From NCBI GenBank assembly GCA_023441055.1, contig JAEZQY010000059.1, forward strand, positions 124,001 to 188,000: DNA of 64,000 nt, read 5' to 3'. The translations under genes and the position numbers were made by a program. The DNA comes from Bacillota bacterium (GTDB lineage: Bacteria > Bacillota > Bacilli > Paenibacillales > UBA4045). Of the stretch, positions 26,346 to 33,696 are shown piece after piece. How positions within the stretch are numbered: the first letter of the stretch is position 1; every line of letters begins with the position of its first letter. The notes beneath the pieces are model-generated. The model did no database searches. It was given only the letters and a program-made list of their open reading frames with translations, and was not told the DNA's origin.

Positions 26346-26810
26346 ATGATTGGACCTAACGATAACGAGCCCAAGCAAGCGCCTAGGCCGGCGGGCAATC
26401 CGCAGCAAGGCCAGCGTAAGCCGGCACAGCCGGACCAGCCAGTGCAACAGGGGAGCCAGCAGGCTCCGCCACAGCAAGCTAGACCGCAGCAAGGCCAGCC
26501 TGCAAGACCGCCGGCCCTAGGCCAGCAGCGTCCACCGGGCCAGCAGGCCCCTGCAGCCGCAGCCGCAGCAACGGCCGCGCCGCAGGCGAAGCCAGCAGCT
26601 GGACAGAAGAAGCCGAGTGGCAAGTTTCCTCGCTGGCTCATCATAATACTCCGAGTGCTGCGATTCTTCCTAGTTCCAGCCCTATGCCTGGCAGCCCTCT
26701 TCATCGGACTGACCATTGGCTACTCCACCATCGGCGGTGAGAGTGCTGGAGACGTGTTCAAGATTGACACCTGGAAGCATCTATATGATCTCGTATTCGA
26801 AGGAACCTGA
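26346..26810 (+). CDS. EpuA-like single-pass membrane protein with a long Pro/Gln-rich N-terminus
   Basis: A 154-residue protein. Residues ~1-95 are low complexity, rich in Pro, Gln and Ala, and probably disordered in the cytoplasm. Residues ~96-154 contain a basic segment, a transmembrane helix (LVPALCLAALFIGLTIGY) and the closing GDVFKIDTWKHLYDLVFEGT, which matches the short EpuA family (often mislabelled RNA polymerase subunit beta). Its function is not established. The gene follows flhP by 7 bp, and its stop codon is inside the terminator stem at 26804. Confidence 0.7.
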   Translation: MIGPNDNEPKQAPRPAGNPQQGQRKPAQPDQPVQQGSQQAPPQQARPQQGQPARPPALGQQRPPGQQAPAAAAAATAAPQAKPAAGQKKPSGKFPRWLIIILRVLRFFLVPALCLAALFIGLTIGYSTIGGESAGDVFKIDTWKHLYDLVFEGT

Positions 26811-26835
26811 GCGGCGTGACTGCTCAGGTTTTTTT
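26804..26835 (+). terminator. Intrinsic terminator of the flhO-flhP operon
   Basis: A perfect 9-bp stem AACCTGAGC / GCTCAGGTT (26804-26812, 26822-26830) is followed by a seven-T run. The stop codon of the preceding gene overlaps the left arm. Confidence 0.95.
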
Positions 26836-26867
26836 GCGCAGAGTTGTTCCTCTAGACACCTGTGTGC

Positions 26868-27091
26868 TGCAGCGTCGGAATCTGATACTGCATGGTGCGA
26901 TGAGAGGTAAGTGGTGCGTGCAGCGCCGGAAAGTGATGCTACAAGGTGCATGATGCGGTAATTGTGCGCTGCAGCGTCGGAATCTGATACTGCATGGTGC
27001 GATGAGAGGTAAGTGGTGCTTGGAGCGCCGGAAAGTGATGCTACAAGGTGCATGATGCGGTAATTGTGCGCTGCAGCGCCGGAAATGCGCC
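26868..27091. repeat. 51-bp tandem repeat array, truncated by an IS element
   Basis: Units begin with TGCAGCG (TGGAGCG once) at 26868, 26919, 26970, 27021 and 27072, always 51 bp apart. Units 1 and 3 are almost identical, as are units 2 and 4, so the array is also a duplicated 102-bp block. Unit 5 breaks off after about 20 bp at the left end of the IS3-family element, and its missing part is not found on the other side. A minus-strand frame runs through it only because the period is a multiple of 3; it is not considered a gene. Confidence 0.9.
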
Positions 27092-27154
27092 TAGAATAAA
27101 AAGTGGACACTTCCTAAGAGCATCACTGATAATAGATTTTAGGAGGGGTTCACT

Positions 27155-27466
27155 ATGGGTGAAACACGTCAGCACTACAATGAAGAATTCAAAAAGGAAG
27201 CTGTAAAGTATGTTCAGGAACAATCCAAGTCTCTTCCGGAACTTGCGGAGGAGCTTAATATCCCTGCGGGAACGCTTCGACAGTGGATGGCGAAGTATCG
27301 GCAGTTTGATGGCGAGCCAAGCGCCGAACGTGTTCGACAATTAGAGCAACAGCTTAAGGACAAGGAACGTCTGCTCGCAGAGAAGGATCGCGAGTTAGAG
27401 AACGTCAAGGATGAACTTGCCATAGTAAAAAAAGCGGTGCACATCTTCAGCAAACCAAGGAACTAA
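27155..27466 (+). CDS. IS3-family transposase OrfA
   Basis: A 103-residue protein with an N-terminal helix-turn-helix (SLPELAEELNIPAGTLRQWM) that binds the IS ends, followed by a leucine-zipper-like coiled coil (residues ~55-90) used for multimerisation. A run of seven As at 27427-27433, read as AAA AAA in this frame, permits -1 slippage; the shifted frame continues KKSGAHLQQTKELRFQF into orfB, giving the OrfAB fusion transposase. Start ATG 27155 follows AGGAGGGG. Without slippage the protein ends at 27466 and would act as a regulator. Confidence 0.92.
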   Translation: MGETRQHYNEEFKKEAVKYVQEQSKSLPELAEELNIPAGTLRQWMAKYRQFDGEPSAERVRQLEQQLKDKERLLAEKDRELENVKDELAIVKKAVHIFSKPRN

Positions 27467-27504
27467 GGTTCCAATTCATCGAGAAGCATAGCTCTGAACA
27501 CTCG

Positions 27505-28329
27505 GTGGAGAAGATGTGCAAAGTCATGCAAGTATCTCGGAGCGGTTATTACAAGTGGTTGTCTGCCGGGCCCAGCCCCTCAGAATTGAAACGGATTGAA
27601 GTTCAAGAGCGAATCCACTATTACTTCTATGACAATCAAGAGCGATATGGGAGTCCGAAGATCACTGAGTTGCTACACAAGGAAGGGTATACCACGTCTG
27701 AACGTACGGTTACCACGTATATGCAAGCTCTGAACCTCAGATCCTGTGTGTCACGTAAATACAAAGTCCAGACAACAGATTCGAATCATAGCCATCCCAT
27801 TGCACCAAATGTTGTGAACCAAAACTTTAACGTTAACCAGCCCAATAAGATCTGGGCGGCTGACATTACATATATTCCTTGTCGTGCAGGACGATTGTAC
27901 CTGGCCAGTATACTCGATCTGTGTACCAAAGAGATTGTTGGATGGCGACTAGGTGATCGTATGACCGTGGATTTAGTTATTGGCGCATTAGAGCGAGCGT
28001 ATGGGGCTAAGAAGCCAGGCAAAGGCCTCATTCATCACTCCGATCGCGGATCACAATATGCCTCGCATGAATACCAGGAACGAGTAGCAGCATACAAGAT
28101 GCAAATTAGTATGAGCCGTAAAGGAAACTGTTACGATAATGCCTGCATAGAGTCCTTTCACAGTATCTTGAAAAAGGAACTCATCTATTGCACGAAGTTT
28201 AAAACCAAGCAACAAGCACATGAAGAGATCTATCGATACATCGAATTCTTTTATAACCGCAAACGAATTCATGGTTCAATCGGTTATCTCTCACCGGTTC
28301 AGTTTGCCGCGCAATTTAAAGTTGCATAA
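27505..28329 (+). CDS. IS3-family transposase OrfB (DDE integrase-like catalytic part)
   Basis: The catalytic part of the IS3 transposase, 274 residues when counted from GTG 27505; in the frameshifted OrfAB product it joins orfA at about 27430. An HTH_21-like region (residues ~35-90) precedes the rve/DDE core. Acidic residues are visible in KIWAADITYIP (first Asp), LIHHSDRGSQYAS (second Asp) and NACIESFHSILKKELI (Glu), with the typical YIEFFYNRKRIHGSIGYLSP ending. No internal stop is present. Independent translation from GTG 27505 lacks a good ribosome-binding site. Confidence 0.9.
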   Translation: MEKMCKVMQVSRSGYYKWLSAGPSPSELKRIEVQERIHYYFYDNQERYGSPKITELLHKEGYTTSERTVTTYMQALNLRSCVSRKYKVQTTDSNHSHPIAPNVVNQNFNVNQPNKIWAADITYIPCRAGRLYLASILDLCTKEIVGWRLGDRMTVDLVIGALERAYGAKKPGKGLIHHSDRGSQYASHEYQERVAAYKMQISMSRKGNCYDNACIESFHSILKKELIYCTKFKTKQQAHEEIYRYIEFFYNRKRIHGSIGYLSPVQFAAQFKVA

Positions 28330-28355
28330 CTTAGCTTGAGTGTCCACTTTCTTGA

Positions 28356-28505
28356 CAGAGCACCAAAGCAGGCCGAGCAAGGAAAGTGGAATTAAGCGAG
28401 GGAGTAGAAACTGCAATTTCGCTGGCAGGCTTGAATGAGGGTCGTTATGTACTTGTTGCAGGATCATGGCGTTATCATTTCGAGATTATTAACAATCCAG
28501 ATTGA
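28356..28505 (+). pseudogene. 3' remnant of a gene cut by the IS element
   Basis: In the frame ending with TGA at 28503-28505 there is an open stretch back to the IS right end that translates to a sensible C-terminus including VELSEGVETAISLAGL and GRYVLVAGSWRYHFEII. It has no start codon of its own with a ribosome-binding site. The alternating strand-like pattern suggests the last strands of an exported beta-rich protein, but the family is not recognised. The 5' part is absent from the other side of the IS, so the gene was lost by deletion, not just split. Confidence 0.55.
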
Positions 28506-28523
28506 TCTATACTTAGTTAGACG

Positions 28524-28565
28524 ACTCCTGCGCATATCACCCAATTCGGTGGTGTGCGCAGGAGT
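28524..28565. terminator. Strong hairpin after the gene remnant
   Basis: ACTCCTGCGCA (28524-28534) and TGCGCAGGAGT (28555-28565) form a perfect 11-bp stem with an additional CACC/GGTG inner stem, followed by TTAATTTT. It probably terminated the now broken gene. Confidence 0.8.
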
Positions 28566-28639
28566 TTAATTTTCTTCGCTGAATAGGTATAATGGAACAG
28601 ATATAGTGTTGTAAATGGCGAGAGGGGGAAGCCAATCCT

Positions 28640-29143
28640 GTGAATGTGCCGAACATCCTGACGATATGCAGGTTCCTGCTCATTCCTGTCTATCTTATCG
28701 TCTTCGCGTCCGGACATTTGCTGTGGGCATTCTTCGTGGTGCTGGTAGCGGGTGCAACGGATATTCTGGACGGGTATATTGCTAGATCGCGCGGTCAGGT
28801 GACGAGGCTGGGCGAGATGCTGGATCCGCTGGCCGATAAGAGCATGATGATCGTGGTGATCGTATCACTGGTGGTGAAGGGGCTCATCCCCTGGTATGCG
28901 GCTGTGCCGATCTTCATCCGGGATGTCGGGATGATTATCGGGTCAGCGATCTTCCACTTCCGCGGCAAGCGCACAGTGCCTGCCAATGCGATGGGGAAGC
29001 TGACAACGGTTTTATTTTACATAGCGGTGCTGCTCATTGTGATTCGGTTCGAGTACGCCATTCATTACCTCTGGTTCGTGGTGGCGTTCGCCTTCCTGAC
29101 GTCGGGCATCTACATCTTCAAGTTTCAGAAGCTGAACCGATAA
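28640..29143 (+). CDS. CDP-alcohol phosphatidyltransferase, PgsA-like
   Basis: A 167-residue membrane protein with about five helices. It contains the complete family motif DG(x)2AR(x)8G(x)3D(x)3D as DGYIARSRGQVTRLGEMLDP plus LAD, so it should transfer a phosphatidyl group from CDP-diacylglycerol, most likely to glycerol-3-phosphate for phosphatidylglycerol synthesis. It is shorter than typical PgsA (~190 residues), so it may be a second paralogue. Start GTG 28640 follows GAGAGGGGGAAG. It is a single-gene unit ending in a terminator at 29150. Confidence 0.85.
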   Translation: MNVPNILTICRFLLIPVYLIVFASGHLLWAFFVVLVAGATDILDGYIARSRGQVTRLGEMLDPLADKSMMIVVIVSLVVKGLIPWYAAVPIFIRDVGMIIGSAIFHFRGKRTVPANAMGKLTTVLFYIAVLLIVIRFEYAIHYLWFVVAFAFLTSGIYIFKFQKLNR

Positions 29144-29149
29144 ACCAAA

Positions 29150-29192
29150 GGGCATCTCTCCAGGCGGACGGAGCCTGAGGAGATACCCTTAT
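29150..29192 (+). terminator. Hairpin terminator after the pgsA-like gene
   Basis: GGGCATCTC (29150-29158) pairs with GAGATACCC (29180-29188), extended by an inner CCAGG/CCTGA stem, then TTATAT. The T-run is short. Confidence 0.75.
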
Positions 29193-29197
29193 ATCAA

Positions 29198-29245
29198 CCT
29201 TCAGGTCTGCAGACTTGAAGGGACAATCTTAGCTTAGGTTAAGAT
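29198..29245. promoter_or_regulatory. Two palindromes in the fabZ leader
   Basis: A 24-bp near-perfect palindrome (29198-29221, halves CCTTCAGGTCTG and CAGACTTGAAGG) is followed 5 bp later by ATCTTA-N8-TAAGAT (29226-29245). Both lie within 80 bp of the fabZ start and outside the preceding terminator. They could bind a regulator of fatty-acid synthesis, but neither is a clear match to a known operator. Confidence 0.4.
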
Positions 29246-29273
29246 GTTGAAAATTATACTTAGGGGGCACAAA

Positions 29274-29699
29274 ATGATGTTAGATATTAAGCAAATTCAA
29301 GAGATTATCCCGCACCGCTATCCCTTCCTGCTGATCGATCGCATACTGGAGCTGGAGAGCGGCGTGCGCGCGGTGGGGATGAAGAATGTGACGATGAATG
29401 AGCACTTCTTCGCGGGTCACTTCCCCGAGTATCCAGTGATGCCGGGCGTGCTGATTGTGGAGGCGCTGGCGCAGGTTGGCGCGGTTGCGATCTTAAGCGT
29501 GCCGGAGAACAAGGGACGGATCGCGCTGTTCGCGGGCATCGATAATCTGCGGATTCGCGGTCAGGTAACACCGGGGGATACGCTGCGTCTGGAGCTGGAG
29601 ATTACCCGGATGAAGGGCAAGATTGGCAAGGGCAGAGCCGTCGCCTCGGTGGATGGCAAGACGGTTGTCGAGGGTGAGCTCATGTTCGCCCTGCAATAA
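29274..29699 (+). CDS. fabZ: 3-hydroxyacyl-ACP dehydratase
   Basis: Dehydrates beta-hydroxyacyl-ACP to trans-2-enoyl-ACP in the elongation cycle of type II fatty acid synthesis. The 141-residue hot-dog-fold protein has the N-terminal IPHRYPFLLIDR block, the catalytic His in AGHFPEYPVMPGVL and the catalytic Glu in IVEALAQVGA. Adjacent ATG codons at 29274 and 29277 follow TTAGGGGG; the in-frame ATG at 29244 is rejected because it precedes the ribosome-binding site. It stands alone, 130 bp before the phosphoglucomutase gene. Confidence 0.95.
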   Translation: MMLDIKQIQEIIPHRYPFLLIDRILELESGVRAVGMKNVTMNEHFFAGHFPEYPVMPGVLIVEALAQVGAVAILSVPENKGRIALFAGIDNLRIRGQVTPGDTLRLELEITRMKGKIGKGRAVASVDGKTVVEGELMFALQ

Positions 29700-29829
29700 A
29701 GTCATGCAAGAAGTGAATCATACTGTGGAGGCTTGCTGCCTATAGTGTATACAGGAGATATAGAGCACACCAAGGTCTGCTCGGCATGACCAGGGCATCG
29801 AGCCAGAATTCGGATAGGAGGCTGTTGGG

Positions 29830-31542
29830 ATGAGTGAAGCAAGAGAGGCAAGGTTACGTTATGAGCGATGGCTCGGCGATGCGCTGATTGACGCCGCGAC
29901 GAAGGCGGAGCTGCAGGCGATCAGTGATCAGCCGGCTGAGATTGAGGATCGCTTCTATCGCGAGCTGGAATTCGGCACCGGCGGTCTGCGCGGCGTGATC
30001 GGCGCGGGGACGAACCGGATTAACGCCTATACGGTAGGCAAGGCGACACAGGGACTGTCGCGGTACATACGGGAGAAGGCGGAGCAGCTGGGTCAGCAGC
30101 CAGCGGTGGCGATCGCCTATGACTCGCGCCATCAGTCACCGGAGTTCGCGGAGGTGGCGGCGCTGGTCCTAGCGGCTAACGGCGTGAAGGCGTATATGTT
30201 CGACGGGCTGCGGTCGACGCCGGAGCTGAGCTTTGCGGTGCGCCATCTGGGCGCGACCGGGGGGATTGTCATTACGGCGAGCCACAATCCGCCGGAATAT
30301 AACGGGTACAAGGTGTACGGCCCGGACGGCGGACAGCTTGTACCCGATCAAGCCGAGCTGGTCATCGGCTATATCAAGGCGATCACCGAGCTGGCGCAGG
30401 TGAAGCAGCTGTCGCGGGCGGATGCGATTGCGCAAGGCCGCCTGGTTATGCTCGATGAGGCGCAGGATCGCGCGTTCATCGCAGCCGTCACAGCGACGCT
30501 GCCTGGCGGAGATGCCCTGCGGGCCGCAGCGAGCGAGCTGAAGGTCGTCTACACGCCGCTGCATGGCGCAGGCAATGTGCCGGTGCGCGCGGCGCTGGCG
30601 GCTGCCGGCTTCACGCAGGTGACGGTGGTGCCCGAGCAAGAGAAGCCGGACGCGAATTTCACGACGGTGAAGTCGCCGAATCCGGAGGAGCGGGCCGCGT
30701 TCGAGCTGGCGATCAAGCTGGCGGAGCAGAGCGGCGCGGACATCATTATCGGCACGGATCCGGATTGCGATCGGGTGGGCGCGGTTGTACGGGGTAGCGA
30801 AGGCACATATACGGTGCTGAGCGGAAACCAGTCCGGCGCGATCATGGTGCATTATCTGCTTACACAACTGAAGGCGCAGGGCAGACTGCCTGCTGACGGT
30901 GTAGTGATTAAGACGATTGTGACAAGCGAGCTGGGCGCGGATATCGCGCGGGCGCATGGCCTGCAGGTGATGAATACGCTGACCGGCTTTAAGTATATTG
31001 GCGAGAAGATGACGCAGTTCGAGCGCGCAGGCGGCACGCCGCAGTATGTGTTCGGCTATGAGGAGAGCTACGGTTATCTAGCCGGCACGTACGCGCGCGA
31101 TAAGGATGCGGTGCTGGCCTCCGCGCTGCTGTGCGAGGCGGCGGCGTATTATAAGCAGCAGGGCAAGTCGCTCTACGATGTGCTGCTGGAGCTGTACGCG
31201 GAGTATGGCTATTACCTCGAGCAGCTGGAGTCGATTACGCTGAAGGGCAAGGACGGCATGGAGAAGATGGCTGTGATTATGGACAGCTGGCGGAGCAATG
31301 GACCGACAGAGGCGGCTGGCGCTGCGGTAACGGAGACGCTGGATTATGCGCAGGGGCTCAGCGGCCTGCCGGCCGAAAATGTACTCAAGTACCGCCTCGC
31401 CGACGGTTCCTGGTTCTGTCTTCGCCCGTCGGGGACGGAGCCGAAGATGAAGCTGTATTTTGCCGTTAGGGGGACGTCTGTAGAGGATTCAAAGCAGCGT
31501 CTGGCGAAGCTGACAGAGGCTGTGCTATCTAGAGTGGAATAG
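29830..31542 (+). CDS. pgcA: Phosphoglucomutase / phosphomannomutase (alpha-D-phosphohexomutase)
   Basis: Interconverts glucose-1-phosphate and glucose-6-phosphate (possibly mannose phosphates as well), feeding nucleotide-sugar synthesis for wall and glycan polymers. The 570-residue protein has the phosphoserine loop ITASHNPPEYNGYKVYG (Ser151), the metal loop IIGTDPDCDRVGAV, the sugar loop FGYEESYGYLAG and the phosphate-binding SGTEPKMKLY in the four-domain order of the family. ATG 29830 follows ATAGGAGG. It lies upstream of csaB, tagA and tagO and a manC-gmd-rmd pathway that depends on hexose-1-phosphates. The stop is 9 bp before the next gene. Confidence 0.93.
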   Translation: MSEAREARLRYERWLGDALIDAATKAELQAISDQPAEIEDRFYRELEFGTGGLRGVIGAGTNRINAYTVGKATQGLSRYIREKAEQLGQQPAVAIAYDSRHQSPEFAEVAALVLAANGVKAYMFDGLRSTPELSFAVRHLGATGGIVITASHNPPEYNGYKVYGPDGGQLVPDQAELVIGYIKAITELAQVKQLSRADAIAQGRLVMLDEAQDRAFIAAVTATLPGGDALRAAASELKVVYTPLHGAGNVPVRAALAAAGFTQVTVVPEQEKPDANFTTVKSPNPEERAAFELAIKLAEQSGADIIIGTDPDCDRVGAVVRGSEGTYTVLSGNQSGAIMVHYLLTQLKAQGRLPADGVVIKTIVTSELGADIARAHGLQVMNTLTGFKYIGEKMTQFERAGGTPQYVFGYEESYGYLAGTYARDKDAVLASALLCEAAAYYKQQGKSLYDVLLELYAEYGYYLEQLESITLKGKDGMEKMAVIMDSWRSNGPTEAAGAAVTETLDYAQGLSGLPAENVLKYRLADGSWFCLRPSGTEPKMKLYFAVRGTSVEDSKQRLAKLTEAVLSRVE

Positions 31543-31551
31543 GAGAATCCA

Positions 31552-33696
31552 ATGAAGGTACTAATAGACATCTATGAGAAGTGGAATCGAATCAGCCTGA
31601 AGGGGCTATGGATCCTAGTGGCGGTTGGGCTGCTCGCGTCGATCCCGCTGCTGGTGAATCGGGCGGAGATGGACAGTACGTCTAAGCGGATGGAGTTCGT
31701 GTTCGATTATCGGGATCTGCTGGATATCTCGGAGTATCAGCCGGATCCGCAGGCGTTCATCGCGGCGCATCTGGAGAAGCTTCGGGCTGCCGGTGTGCAG
31801 ACGCTGGCGGTGTATGAGAGCACGCTGGATGAACTGGAGATGAGTGGCGGTCTGACGGTGTACGGCGCGGATGAGATGTCGCTGATGACCGGGGACCAGA
31901 CGCTGAAGCAGCGGTATCAGACGTATGTGATCTTCAATCGCGAAGCGGACGCGGAGCTGCTGATCCCTGTCATTCGTGAGGGCTTCGATCTGTTCGATAT
32001 TCCAGTGGAGGCATGGTCTTATGAGGGTAGGATAGGGCTAATCATCGGTGCCGGCAAGAGCCATGCGACGATGATTCCGCTCGATCCTGATCTGATTCAG
32101 ATCAGTCTGCTGCAGGAGCAGGGCTTCCGCGTATCCGTGCGGCTGTCCGATCTGCGTCCATATGAGCATGATCGGATGGATGCGCTGCTCGGCAATCTGA
32201 AGGCACATGGTGTCGATTCGATCATCTTCGCAGGCAAGCAGGTGACCGGCTTCGGGACGGATGCGGCGCAGCTGTCGCTGACGAGTATGGCGGAGCTGCT
32301 CGAGAAGCATGCGATTCAATTCGCCGTGATCGATCAGCCGATGGCCAAGCAGCAGAAGGGAATTGGCAAGTTAGCGAACCTAACCGATTATCAGGTGGTC
32401 AGGCTGCACTCCATTCTCGAGGAGGAGGCGGCTAATGACGCGCGGGTGCTGGCGGATCGCTATGTGCTCGCGGTGAAGGACCGCAACTTCCGGATGATTT
32501 ATCTCAATGCGAGGATCAAGGTAGATCGGGAAACAGCTACGGTAACGGCGCCTCTGCAGAACTTGTACAACAGTCTGGCGGATCCGGAATTTGGCGCCAT
32601 TGAGCGAATCAAGGCGCTCGGCTATGAGATCGGACCGGCTGAGCCGTTCACGCCAATTAATCCGGATTGGGAGCGGATCTTCAAGGCGCTGGTGTTCCTC
32701 GGAGCGGTTGCGCTGATCGCGCGTACGGCAGGCTATTATCTGGGCCGGTTGACGCTGCTGATCTTCTTAATCGGCTTGGTGGGCACGGCCGGACTGTATG
32801 TGCTCAGCTCGACGATCTGCGTCCAGGCGCTGGCGCTGCTATCTGCGGTCTGCGCGCCTACTGCGGCGATTATTGTGGCGATTCGCCTCACGCGCGGACG
32901 GATGCATGCCCGCAGGGGCGCGGTGCTGCAGGATGTGTCCGGCGTCTATCTTGATGAGGTGGGCCATAACCGCGGGTTAGGCGCTGCTGGTGGTACTGGC
33001 GGTGTCAGCGGTGTCGGTGTGTGGCGGGATTTCGGCTGGAGTCTAGGCCTATTCGCGCGCACCTTGCTGCTGTCGCTGATCGGCGCGGTATTCACAGTGG
33101 CTCTGCTGAATCATATCTCGTATCTGCTCGTGCTCAATCAGTTCCGCGGGGTGAGCGTGCTTCATGCGCTGCCGATCATGCTCGCAGCGTTGTATGCATT
33201 CTTCTTCAGCGGAGCGGGCAGTCTGCTCGAGGTGCTCGGGCGGTTCAAGAAGTTCTTAACATTGAATATTCAGATTGTCTGGGTCGCGCTCGCGGGCGTG
33301 CTCGGGGTGATCTTGATGTATTACATGACGCGGACAGGGAATAATGCGGTGGTGCTGCCGTTCGACCGCGAGTTCCGCGCCTTATTGGAGAATACGCTAG
33401 GCGTCCGTCCGCGGACGAAGGAATTGCTGACTCATCCATTGTTCATTATGGGGATTTATCTGCTGCTCCGACATGGCAAGAAGGCCGCGCTGGCGCTCGT
33501 AGTGGCCGGCTCGATGGCGCAGCTGTCGATTGTCGATACATTCGCGCATCTGCATACGCCGCTGTGGATCTCTGCGGTTCGCGTGCTGCTCGGCGCTGTG
33601 ATCAGTATCGGGATTGCCTTGGTGTATCTCGCAGCCTGGGAGCTGCTCGTTAGGGGATGGAAGCGATGGCGGACTTATCTGTTACCGCAAGAGTAG
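31552..33696 (+). CDS. DUF5693 family polytopic membrane protein
   Basis: A 714-residue protein: one N-terminal transmembrane helix (residues ~20-38), a large soluble extracellular-type domain (~60-370) and a C-terminal half with about nine to ten helices. It fits the DUF5693 family, which in Paenibacillaceae commonly sits next to csaB; no reaction is known. A Gly/Val-rich loop at ~residues 480-492 (AAGGTGGVSGVGVW) is low complexity. ATG 31552 follows AGGAG and lies 9 bp after the mutase stop. The 3' end overlaps csaB, so the two are translationally linked, which suggests a role in secondary wall polymer assembly or export. Confidence 0.75.
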   Translation: MKVLIDIYEKWNRISLKGLWILVAVGLLASIPLLVNRAEMDSTSKRMEFVFDYRDLLDISEYQPDPQAFIAAHLEKLRAAGVQTLAVYESTLDELEMSGGLTVYGADEMSLMTGDQTLKQRYQTYVIFNREADAELLIPVIREGFDLFDIPVEAWSYEGRIGLIIGAGKSHATMIPLDPDLIQISLLQEQGFRVSVRLSDLRPYEHDRMDALLGNLKAHGVDSIIFAGKQVTGFGTDAAQLSLTSMAELLEKHAIQFAVIDQPMAKQQKGIGKLANLTDYQVVRLHSILEEEAANDARVLADRYVLAVKDRNFRMIYLNARIKVDRETATVTAPLQNLYNSLADPEFGAIERIKALGYEIGPAEPFTPINPDWERIFKALVFLGAVALIARTAGYYLGRLTLLIFLIGLVGTAGLYVLSSTICVQALALLSAVCAPTAAIIVAIRLTRGRMHARRGAVLQDVSGVYLDEVGHNRGLGAAGGTGGVSGVGVWRDFGWSLGLFARTLLLSLIGAVFTVALLNHISYLLVLNQFRGVSVLHALPIMLAALYAFFFSGAGSLLEVLGRFKKFLTLNIQIVWVALAGVLGVILMYYMTRTGNNAVVLPFDREFRALLENTLGVRPRTKELLTHPLFIMGIYLLLRHGKKAALALVVAGSMAQLSIVDTFAHLHTPLWISAVRVLLGAVISIGIALVYLAAWELLVRGWKRWRTYLLPQE

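Larger units (their letters stand above)
27093..28356 (+). mobile_element. IS3-family insertion sequence
   Basis: About 1.26 kb with imperfect terminal inverted repeats sharing AAGTGGACACT (left 27101 onward; right, inverted, ending near 28356 with TTGACA). It carries overlapping orfA and orfB with a -1 frameshift site, the IS3-family layout, and both frames look intact, so the copy may be active. The outer bases of the two ends differ, and no clear target-site duplication can be seen: left flank ATGCGCCT, right flank GAGCACC. This fits a deletion or recombination at one end after insertion. Exact ends are uncertain by a few bases. Confidence 0.88.

Noticed and set aside
26006..26716. Minus-strand 236-residue Cys/Gly/Trp-rich ORF
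   Set aside because: It is the complement of the Pro/Gln-rich coding stretch of the EpuA-like gene and the end of flhP.
26781..27110. Minus-strand 109-residue repetitive ORF
   Set aside because: It spans the flhP-operon terminator, the 51-bp array and the IS end; the frame stays open only because 51 is a multiple of three.
30169..30957. Minus-strand 262-residue ORF opposite the phosphoglucomutase gene
   Set aside because: Shadow frame in GC-rich coding DNA with Arg/His-rich composition.
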